DNA from: Candidatus Hodarchaeota archaeon
GTDB lineage: Archaea > Asgardarchaeota > Heimdallarchaeia > Hodarchaeales > Hodarchaeaceae
Length of the DNA stretch: 64,000 bases
Assembly: GCA_016840285.1 (NCBI GenBank)
Contig: JAEOSR010000038.1
Coordinates: 84,418 to 148,417 of the forward strand
Reading direction: 5' to 3'
Under the pieces are notes generated by a model. It worked only from the letters and a program-made list of their open reading frames with translations, did no database searches and had not been told where the DNA came from. Positions 43,740 to 51,596 of this stretch are shown piece after piece. A program made the position numbers and the translations under genes. Positions within the stretch are counted from its first letter, which is position 1. Each line of letters opens with the position of its first letter.

Positions 43740-44672
43740 ATGTTGGAATTTGGGGCAACCTGTGAATACTATCCTTTACGAAAAGTACTAATGTATCGTC
43801 CTGGAATTGAAATCACGCAAGTTACAAAAGATTCTTATCAAGAATTAACGTTTCGGGACGTTGTTTACTGGCGACAATTCCAACGAGAGCATGATGCCTT
43901 CTGTGAGATGCTAAGAGGAGAGAATATTGATGTCATTCTGCTTAACGACCTCCTAGAAGAGCAAGATTCTTCAATTATTGATCCTAACATGGTTTATACT
44001 CGAGATACTAGTGCAATCACCAACGCAGGTTATATTCAGATGCGTATGGCACATCAAGTAAGAAGACCAGAGCCAACTCTTGTAGCACGATCGTTGCTAA
44101 AACTTGGAATATCTGAGCTTGTGTCAATCAACGCCCCTGGCCTACTTGAAGGCGGCGATTTTGTCTATCCAGATGAATATACACTAATGATTGGTTCCAA
44201 TGGAATTCGTACAAATGAGGAAGGAATTTCTCAAGTAACAAAAGCAGTCTTGAAAAAAAATGTGGTAAAAAAAGTGGTATACGTTCCACTTCCCTCTTGG
44301 CGAGTACACCTAGACGGAGGACTTATGTTTGTTGATAAAGATCTTTTTATTTATCACCCTGCTTCTGTAGAGACCTTTCCCCTGAGAATACTACGTGATG
44401 ATGAACCAATAGAATTTGTCTCGTTAATGGATTTTATTAAAGAGAATTATAATGCAGAGGGAATAGCAATTACAGATAATGAATTATATTTATTTGGTGC
44501 CAATGTTGTATGTCTGGATCGGAGAAAAGTGGTAATTTATGAATGGAATGAACGGATCATTGACGAATTACGTGATCGAAGTGTCGAAGTATTAACCATT
44601 CAAGGAGGGGAACTATCTCGAGGCGGTGGAGGGCCACATTGTATGACATTACCAATTTTACGAAAAAAATAG
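43740..44672 (+). CDS. Amidinotransferase-fold enzyme (arginine deiminase/DDAH-like)
   Basis: About 310 residues. Catalytic features of the pentein guanidino-modifying family are present: MYRPG at the start, VYTRDTSAI, LLEGGDFV, VHLDGGLMF with the catalytic His, and a nucleophilic Cys in GGGGPHCMTLPI near the end. This size and pattern suits dimethylarginine dimethylaminohydrolase or arginine deiminase, giving citrulline. AAGGAGG at 43728-43734 is 5 bases before ATG 43740, so I prefer that over TTG 43725. Followed by the NodB-fold and DinB-like genes, probably one transcript. Confidence 0.88.
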   Translation: MLEFGATCEYYPLRKVLMYRPGIEITQVTKDSYQELTFRDVVYWRQFQREHDAFCEMLRGENIDVILLNDLLEEQDSSIIDPNMVYTRDTSAITNAGYIQMRMAHQVRRPEPTLVARSLLKLGISELVSINAPGLLEGGDFVYPDEYTLMIGSNGIRTNEEGISQVTKAVLKKNVVKKVVYVPLPSWRVHLDGGLMFVDKDLFIYHPASVETFPLRILRDDEPIEFVSLMDFIKENYNAEGIAITDNELYLFGANVVCLDRRKVVIYEWNERIIDELRDRSVEVLTIQGGELSRGGGGPHCMTLPILRKK

Positions 44673-44700
44673 CCGATAACAGATTCAAGATGATTTAAAA

Positions 44701-45474
44701 ATGAGCAAAAATGATATCACAGTTTGTTTAACGTTCGACTTTGATGCTGATAGTGTCCAAGCTAGGCAGCTTGAAGAACCAGGAAGAATTTCAAAAGGGT
44801 TATTTGCAATCCGTAGAGGAATCCCAAGAATTCTTTCTTTACTCAACAAACACGAAATTAAGGCCACTTTTTTTGTATGTGGTTGGGTGGCCGAAAAATA
44901 CACCGAATTAACTAAAAGAATTGTTGATAATGGACATGAAATCGCAGCCCATGGATATCTCCATGAGAATTTTGACACTATCTCAATCTATGAGGAGAAA
45001 GCCATTATCGACAATACAACAAGAATCCTACAAGAATTCACTGAAAAAATATATGGATTTCGAGCGCCTTACTTCAAACTTTCATCAAATACCTTGAGAT
45101 TACTTGCAGATGCAGGATATATCTATGATTCCAGCTTAATGGCAGATGATCACCCTTATATTCTCAATTTTCCCGAATTAAAAAGTAAAATGGTTGAGTT
45201 CCCAGTAGAATGGTTTTTAGATGATTGGGTTATTTTTGAGAGTCATCAGCATTCCCCAGGAGTTGCTTTTGACATTTGGAAAGGCCAATTTGATGCTCTT
45301 CTTGGTATGGAGGACATACCACCTGGTCACCGAATAATAAATTACACTTTTCATCCAGCTTGTATTGGCCATGCTTATCGAATTACAGTTTTAGATCGAT
45401 TGATTTCCCATATGAAGACAAAAGATACAAAATTCGTTAGAATGATGGATGCAGCAAAAGAATTATTCACTTAG
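44701..45474 (+). CDS. Polysaccharide-deacetylase-family (NodB-fold) hydrolase
   Basis: 257 residues with NodB-homology motifs: CLTFDFDADS (base/metal Asp), EIAAHGYLHENFD (metal His pair), YGFRAPYFKLSSNTL, and a C-terminal TFHPACIGH. There is no signal peptide, so it is cytoplasmic. Cytoplasmic members such as allantoinase PuuE and related amidases act on small amides rather than polysaccharides, so a C-N hydrolase of guanidine/ureide type fits the neighbouring amidinotransferase gene (inference). Confidence 0.85.
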   Translation: MSKNDITVCLTFDFDADSVQARQLEEPGRISKGLFAIRRGIPRILSLLNKHEIKATFFVCGWVAEKYTELTKRIVDNGHEIAAHGYLHENFDTISIYEEKAIIDNTTRILQEFTEKIYGFRAPYFKLSSNTLRLLADAGYIYDSSLMADDHPYILNFPELKSKMVEFPVEWFLDDWVIFESHQHSPGVAFDIWKGQFDALLGMEDIPPGHRIINYTFHPACIGHAYRITVLDRLISHMKTKDTKFVRMMDAAKELFT

Positions 45475-45476
45475 AG

Positions 45477-45947
45477 GTGAAAATTTTGAAAGAAGTCTAC
45501 AGATTCCTATCCTCTGCAGTTGAGCGTCATTTTGAGGAAACAAAATTATTGATCGATCAATTAGACAAACTAGATGTTTTCAATGAACCTGTTCAAACAG
45601 GACGACCACTAGGGGAAATAGTACTTCATATGATCCGTTCGCTAGAATTCTACTTACGAGGACTAGCCACCGACCATTGGGAGCCATTATCCTATAATCT
45701 GTCTGATTATGGATCAGCCCAAGATATAAAGAACCTATACCATGCTGTAGTTAATAAAACATTGACTCATCTTAAACAAGTATCTCCAGCTGAATTAAAT
45801 AATGTCCTAGTGAACTTTAATCGTTCTGCCACAAAAGCAGAGGTTCTTTTGGAGATGTTAGAACATAGTATACAACATAGAGGGCAAATACTTGTTTATT
45901 TTCGTTTGTTAGATCTAGAACCTGCGAAAATACCTTACATTGTATAA
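45477..45947 (+). CDS. DinB-like metal-binding four-helix protein
   Basis: 156 residues. The histidine pattern of the DinB/YfiT fold is visible: His in GEIVLHMIRSLEFYLRG (helix 2) and HxxxH in LEHSIQHRGQILVYFRLL (helix 4). Members include thiol-S-transferases (bacillithiol/mycothiol-dependent) and proteins of unknown role. GTG start 3 bases after the NodB gene stop, so translationally coupled. Confidence 0.82.
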   Translation: MKILKEVYRFLSSAVERHFEETKLLIDQLDKLDVFNEPVQTGRPLGEIVLHMIRSLEFYLRGLATDHWEPLSYNLSDYGSAQDIKNLYHAVVNKTLTHLKQVSPAELNNVLVNFNRSATKAEVLLEMLEHSIQHRGQILVYFRLLDLEPAKIPYIV

Positions 45948-45999
45948 AAGAATGTCTCTAATTCACTTGGGATAGTCAATGGAATTGAGTCGAGAGTAG

Positions 46000-48114
46000 T
46001 TGGAATCAGTAACGATGCCCCCAGAGTTACTACCTTCGTTAGAGAATAAGTTTCAATTAATTGTCAACTCTATTCCTATCAATTTTACCAAAAAATTAAC
46101 TCCTAATGAACAGAAACAATTATCTTCGTTTTCAGAATTAACCAATATCCCTTTAGGCTCTTTGGATACCTTTAGACAGCTTGCTGCTTTACTTATTCTC
46201 AATCGCCTCAGATTCATTGCTTTGTATGGCGAGGGACTCTTAGACAGCAAAACAATCTATGCTTCATATCAAACAACATCAGATCTTCTTAAACAAACTT
46301 ACTCTCGGATATTTATTCCTTCTATCCTTGATTCCATTGCTAATCTAAGCTCCTTGATTATTTCCCCCTCTTTACTCCAATTCAATCAAACATTCCTGAA
46401 CCAATCAACAGAATTAATGTCTTCGTTATATCTAGAGGTGTTAAACCAAAAGTTTCGTCGAAAAATGGGTCAATTCTGGACCCCCGATTATATTGCGGAA
46501 CTTATGGTTGAATTATCACTAAAATATAACCCAAGAAATCTTCTAGATCCTTGTACTGGACCTGGAACATTTATTCATACTCTTAAAAGGATTTCACCAG
46601 ATTATCGAGGTAAAATTTCGGCGATTGAACTTCATCCTCTCTTATTTGAAATTGCTAATGTAAATCTCCACACTTCTCCTTATCAAATGGAATGGACATG
46701 TGGAGATTTTCTTAAAACACATTCGAATAGTCTCGCCATGAGTATCCATGATATCCTAGCATTAACCTCTCCAGGAGGTCTGGACTCTTACATAGAGATT
46801 AAATCTAATGGATTTGACTCAATAATCTGTAATCCCCCCTACTCTAGGCACCATGTTGTGTCATCCAAAATAAAGGATGAGGTTGGGGATGAGATCGAAA
46901 ACTCTTTTGGAGCTGGAAAATTCAGCAGAATATCCAGTCTGTTTATGTATTTCATTCTTAAATCGTTGAAAGTTTTGATCAAAGATGGACGAATGGTTTT
47001 TATAACTCCAACAATAAGCTTTGAGTCACGAAATAGCATATATCTGAAGAAAATATTAAAAGATAGGTATAGAGTTCCGTATATCATTGTTTTCCACCAT
47101 TCTTTAAATATTTTCTCTGGTGTTGATACAGCTGCTTGTATCTTCGTAGTTGAAGGGAGGAAACCAAAACCAACAGAAGTTACGAAGCTCTTAATTGTGA
47201 AAAAGTGGACTTCAAAGGAAAAAATCCTGAATTATCTCAAAATTGAGAGTAATGACGCTTTTAGATGGACGGAGGGAGAATTACACAATAAAATACAAAT
47301 CGATCTTGATCCAGAACGTAATTGGACACGTCCAGAAACATTTTCAGATAAAAAGGAAAATAACAAATTAATCGAGATTTCAACCTATTTCAAAGTGATG
47401 CGAGGAATTGCTACAGGAAAGAATAGATTCTTTACCTTTAATGAGGATGAGCTTGTAAGACATAAAATCAATTCAACATATGTGGTTCCTACTTTAACAA
47501 AAACCCGATATGTCCAGAAATATATATTTTCGAAAGAAGATTTCAACCATCTACAAGAAGAAAAACGAAAAGTTTGGTTACTAAATATCCAACAAGAAAT
47601 AACTACAATTAAAGACCAAGACTTACTTGATTACCTTGAGTATGGATTAAATCAGAACGTTCATAATGGGAGTTTAGTCAAGACACGAAAATTCTGGTAC
47701 CAAACTGAGAAGAGAGAGATTCCTCATTTTATCTATACCTACTTAAGTCGCGGTAATCCAAGATTTATCTTGAATGAAGCAGAAGTTCGACCATTGAATA
47801 CTTTCTTAATGATTTATCCAAAAAAAGAAAGTAATCTTACAAAGGAATTTCTAATCCTTTTTTGGGTGATCCTCAATTCCAATAGCACATTTGACTCGCT
47901 GCGTAATGCGGGGAGGTGTTATGGTGGCGATACACTGAAATTAGAACCAACTGAATTAATGAAAGCAGTAATTTTGAATCCTTTTACAATATCTCCCAAG
48001 TCGAAGAAAAAATTACTCAAATTAGCTCGAAAATTGAGATCGGTCAATACAACTCAAGATGAGGAAGTAAGAAGAAAAATTGACGCAATTATTGAAGAAG
48101 AATTGAAATTATAG
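46000..48114 (+). CDS. Adenine-N6 DNA methyltransferase, Eco57I/TaqI-like (1)
   Basis: 704 residues. SAM-binding motif I is LLDPCTGPGTF (181-191), preceded by MGQFWTPDYIAELM. Catalytic motif IV NPPY is at 278-281. The N-terminal ~150 residues are helical. The last ~250 residues (with VMRGIATGKNRFFTF) look like a TaqI-type target-recognition domain. No PD-(D/E)XK or HNH nuclease is evident, so it is methylation only or works with another gene. The stop is 6 bases from the stop of the convergent second methyltransferase. Confidence 0.87.
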   Translation: MESVTMPPELLPSLENKFQLIVNSIPINFTKKLTPNEQKQLSSFSELTNIPLGSLDTFRQLAALLILNRLRFIALYGEGLLDSKTIYASYQTTSDLLKQTYSRIFIPSILDSIANLSSLIISPSLLQFNQTFLNQSTELMSSLYLEVLNQKFRRKMGQFWTPDYIAELMVELSLKYNPRNLLDPCTGPGTFIHTLKRISPDYRGKISAIELHPLLFEIANVNLHTSPYQMEWTCGDFLKTHSNSLAMSIHDILALTSPGGLDSYIEIKSNGFDSIICNPPYSRHHVVSSKIKDEVGDEIENSFGAGKFSRISSLFMYFILKSLKVLIKDGRMVFITPTISFESRNSIYLKKILKDRYRVPYIIVFHHSLNIFSGVDTAACIFVVEGRKPKPTEVTKLLIVKKWTSKEKILNYLKIESNDAFRWTEGELHNKIQIDLDPERNWTRPETFSDKKENNKLIEISTYFKVMRGIATGKNRFFTFNEDELVRHKINSTYVVPTLTKTRYVQKYIFSKEDFNHLQEEKRKVWLLNIQQEITTIKDQDLLDYLEYGLNQNVHNGSLVKTRKFWYQTEKREIPHFIYTYLSRGNPRFILNEAEVRPLNTFLMIYPKKESNLTKEFLILFWVILNSNSTFDSLRNAGRCYGGDTLKLEPTELMKAVILNPFTISPKSKKKLLKLARKLRSVNTTQDEEVRRKIDAIIEEELKL

Positions 48115-48119
48115 TCACA

Positions 48120-50486
48120 TCAGTTGTACAATTCTGACACTCGTGAGTCAAGTTGGTTCAAATACATTCTATCATTCTCATTAACAGTTAGATTGTAAGC
48201 CAATTTGGCTATTTGTAGATGGTCTTGAAATTTGTTATTAAACTTTGGTAACCTCATTTCGCTTATAGTATTTGTTGATGTTGAGGTATTTAATTTCTTT
48301 GCTGTTATGAATTTTCTAATTATGGATGAATTAACCACCCCTAGTACAAAATAAGCCTCTTCTGCGGTTGTGAAAGGTATGTACATTACTTTATTGTTTG
48401 GAACTTGTACTTTTTTCCCCAGAAGTGGATCAATTGATTTTTGTGCTATAGAACAACCAAAGGAACCTATTTCAGACCAGAGAATTCGAAAAGGAGCAAA
48501 TAACCTCTTATCTACATTATATATTGAATAAATAGGATCAGCTGCAGAAAAATATTTTTTATATCCTGATCGTTCTTTTAAGAATTCTTTGAAGTGGTTA
48601 AGGTATTTTAAGGTTTCAGGGTAGTCTTTTCTCATTCTAGAAGTTGATATGCCTTTCCTTGTGACTGGATCATTAGTAACCAACAAATAAAAATTATCCT
48701 TTAGGTTAACATTCCATAATTTTACATCTCTACCCCTAATTAAGGGGAAAACCAGATCTGGTTCGATTTTCGCCTCAATTGTAGGAACTTCTTTCTTTCC
48801 TATTTCACCTAAATTTTCAATTAGAATTCTTCCATCAGGACATTTTTCAAGTACTTTAATCCAGAAGACTCCATTAAGCCATGTACAAACACCAGCTTTC
48901 CCTATATATGGAGAATTACCACTTAACTTCTTTATTAATTCAGGAAATTCTTCATCCTCTTGTGGATAAATTATCCAAGGTGAACCTGCCTTGTGAGATG
49001 ATTGTTGTGCATAATATACATGCTTTTTGACAGCTTTCTCTACATATTCATATGTTAATGAATTATCAGCAAAATTACTCTTCTCTTTTTTCTTCCAAGA
49101 AGTATAATTAACAGGATATTTAGTCTCTTCTCCCTTTCTACAATATAGGATTGAGGTTTGTGCGGCCGCTTGAAAAGGTTTAAGATCGGTTAGATCATCT
49201 ACTTTCAGAACACTGAATGGTTCATTTTCATTAAGCTGAAAATTCCTGAATCCTTCACCTGTTTTTACGGATTGGAAAACACTTTGATTTATTAAAAATA
49301 TTAACTCCCCTTTTTCTTTCAAGAATGAATCAATGGATCTATATACAAATAACATTGAAAAATCCTTTTTTCCACCCCCAAGTCTTGCTTCAGCCGCCTT
49401 GGTAATCGAAAATAGATTATATTTTTTCCAGAGGTGTTGGGTAGCTTCTCTAAATGAGGAGGAAAGATTTTCCCAGCCAATCCAGGGAGGATTCCCAACG
49501 ATATAATCAAATTTATCTGTTTCTGAAACTGAACTATCTAATCTTATTGAATCTTTCAAAAAGATAGGGATTGAAAAATTCTCCCTCGCAAAGGGTATCA
49601 AATCGACAATCGCAATTAAGTAATTAACTCGAGCAGTTAAAATTGCGATTGGATTTATATCAAAACCTATTACGTGGTTACAAATAATATTTAAGAGCTC
49701 AGATTTCTCCACATTCGAATTACATTGCTTTTTAATTTGATTTATTGCATGAATGAGAAATGTTCCAGATCCACAGGACGGATCCAAAATTCGAGTATTC
49801 CCATTTAATTCAAGATTACTGGTAATATATTCAGCTATCCAATTAGGTGTATAATACTCACCTAAATCATGCCTAACCACTCGGGGAATTAAATTTTCAT
49901 AAAGTTCCTTGAAAATGTCCTTAAATCCATAATCAGGTATCGAACTGAACATTGAAGAAATTCTATTTATTGCTCTAAGAATGAAATGTATAGGTTCTTC
50001 AAAAGATGATGACTCGGCATCTATGAACCATAAAAAGTAATCATTCTTGAAAATACTCTTTAAGTCTATTTCCTCTAGGATAGAGTTTGAGAGAACAATT
50101 TTAATTGTTTCAATGAGATTTTCCCCTTCACAACCAAAGAGGGTTTGGATTTCTTTCCTGAATCTTGTATTCACTCTTAGAGATATAATTTTTAATGTTA
50201 AAAGAGCAATAACGAATGAAAAATATGTTTGAAGACAAAAGATGACTTGATCAAGTTCTTGCTCATTCTTATTAAATTTTTTCACAAATTTTATTGTTGT
50301 GGAATTTATTTTGTAAAAATTATAGCCACAAGAATCTAAAAAATTCTGCTTCCACCTTTTAAAGATTATTTGGTGATCAAGAGTTGATTCTATATTGAAG
50401 TTTCTAGTTAAAACTGTCACAAATCGGTCACAATTCAAAGATTTGATACCAAAATCTTTGACTAGGGACTTTAAAATCAGCTTCAA
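48120..50486 (-). CDS. Adenine-N6 DNA methyltransferase, Eco57I-like (2)
   Basis: 788 residues. DLGEYYTPNWIAEYI, motif I RILDPSCGSGTF (233-243) and motif IV NPPW (332-335) mark an N6-adenine methylase. A long helical N-terminal part (~200 residues) precedes it. The C-terminus (~540-788) has GVCTWLNGVFWIKVL, VFPLIRGRDVKLW and YKKYFSAADPIYSIYNV and is probably the recognition domain. No nuclease motif is seen. It is only distantly related to the first methyltransferase and opposite in direction, so this is not a recent duplication. Confidence 0.87.
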   Translation of the reverse strand: MKLILKSLVKDFGIKSLNCDRFVTVLTRNFNIESTLDHQIIFKRWKQNFLDSCGYNFYKINSTTIKFVKKFNKNEQELDQVIFCLQTYFSFVIALLTLKIISLRVNTRFRKEIQTLFGCEGENLIETIKIVLSNSILEEIDLKSIFKNDYFLWFIDAESSSFEEPIHFILRAINRISSMFSSIPDYGFKDIFKELYENLIPRVVRHDLGEYYTPNWIAEYITSNLELNGNTRILDPSCGSGTFLIHAINQIKKQCNSNVEKSELLNIICNHVIGFDINPIAILTARVNYLIAIVDLIPFARENFSIPIFLKDSIRLDSSVSETDKFDYIVGNPPWIGWENLSSSFREATQHLWKKYNLFSITKAAEARLGGGKKDFSMLFVYRSIDSFLKEKGELIFLINQSVFQSVKTGEGFRNFQLNENEPFSVLKVDDLTDLKPFQAAAQTSILYCRKGEETKYPVNYTSWKKKEKSNFADNSLTYEYVEKAVKKHVYYAQQSSHKAGSPWIIYPQEDEEFPELIKKLSGNSPYIGKAGVCTWLNGVFWIKVLEKCPDGRILIENLGEIGKKEVPTIEAKIEPDLVFPLIRGRDVKLWNVNLKDNFYLLVTNDPVTRKGISTSRMRKDYPETLKYLNHFKEFLKERSGYKKYFSAADPIYSIYNVDKRLFAPFRILWSEIGSFGCSIAQKSIDPLLGKKVQVPNNKVMYIPFTTAEEAYFVLGVVNSSIIRKFITAKKLNTSTSTNTISEMRLPKFNNKFQDHLQIAKLAYNLTVNENDRMYLNQLDSRVSELYN

Positions 50487-50557
50487 AATATTACTTGCTT
50501 CCTGAAGCTATCATCTTATTAAACTATGATAGAAACTACCTCGAGAAAGATAAAATA

Positions 50558-51421
50558 TCAACCTTGGTAAATAAGAAAGAAACTTACGATTGAAATTAAC
50601 CCTAAACCTTCTTGGCCCCAAAGAAAAGCGGACACACCATAAAGATCATCCTCATTAGCTCTAGCTGTTGGGAAAATTGTGCAATTTAGAGTTAAGCTGC
50701 TAAATCCTTCTGAGGAAATTGATACTGTAGTACGGTTAACGCTGTCAAGAATGAAAGTTATGTTTTTAGGAGAATCACTAATGAGCTCAAGTTCTAAATC
50801 TTGGTCTGCACTTCCATTATTAATTATTGTGAAATTGATATTTAATCCCGAGGTTTCTAGATCCAATGTGGAATCTTGTGGAACCTTCTCCAAGAATATT
50901 GGGCCATGTGTATTTCCAACGGATAATAATTCAGAGCTGAATGTTTGTGTTAATCGTTCACTAGTACTATCTTTAGGAAAAACTTTGACAAAAATATAGA
51001 TAGTATCTTGATCAGGCATTAATTGATCACCCACTATTGGATCGCAAACTAAGGTGATTGCCACTATCTCTCTAGGTGATAGGTAGATGGCTTGATCAGG
51101 ATCCATCTTCCATCCCTCAATTGAGGTGCCATTAATAAATTCTAATGTGAATGCATCAGATTCTATGCGGATATTACTGCGCTCTGCGTTACGTATAGTA
51201 ACAGAAAATTGGTCGATTAAGACATTTGAGTCAGTAGTTTCAAAATCAGAAATCCCCACAATTTCAACATCAATTGGAGCTGGGGAATTTAATGTTCCAA
51301 ACATTACAACTGCAACAGCAATCCCTGCTACTACAACCAGGCCAATCAAGAGTATTGTAGCAATGACTGGGCTCACTCCACGAGATTTTCCTCGCAATAA
51401 ATGCCTTATATTCATCTTCAT
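50558..51421 (-). CDS. Archaeal type IV pilin-like protein
   Basis: 287 residues with a class III signal peptide: basic leader (HLLRGKSRG), then the hydrophobic VSPVIATILLIGLVVVAGIAV segment. This is cut by prepilin peptidase, probably after the last Gly, and the helix packs into a pilus core. The rest is a beta-rich ectodomain (~55-287) with Asn-rich glycosylation sequons. Larger than many pilins, so it could be a minor pilin or adhesin. No pilus assembly genes are adjacent. Confidence 0.88.
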   Translation of the reverse strand: MKMNIRHLLRGKSRGVSPVIATILLIGLVVVAGIAVAVVMFGTLNSPAPIDVEIVGISDFETTDSNVLIDQFSVTIRNAERSNIRIESDAFTLEFINGTSIEGWKMDPDQAIYLSPREIVAITLVCDPIVGDQLMPDQDTIYIFVKVFPKDSTSERLTQTFSSELLSVGNTHGPIFLEKVPQDSTLDLETSGLNINFTIINNGSADQDLELELISDSPKNITFILDSVNRTTVSISSEGFSSLTLNCTIFPTARANEDDLYGVSAFLWGQEGLGLISIVSFFLIYQG

Positions 51422-51596
51422 AAGCCTCTGTGAAGTATCTGTCTATATTTTCACTGTAACTAATTACATAATTGCACTTTAGCTTTATATTAAGTTAAAA
51501 ACGCATTTTTACAGTTATAAAGGGGGACTTTCAGTATCTCATTCAGTGTACTTTTGATACCTATCATACTTTTTGTAGCTTTCTAAAAGGTGTCGA

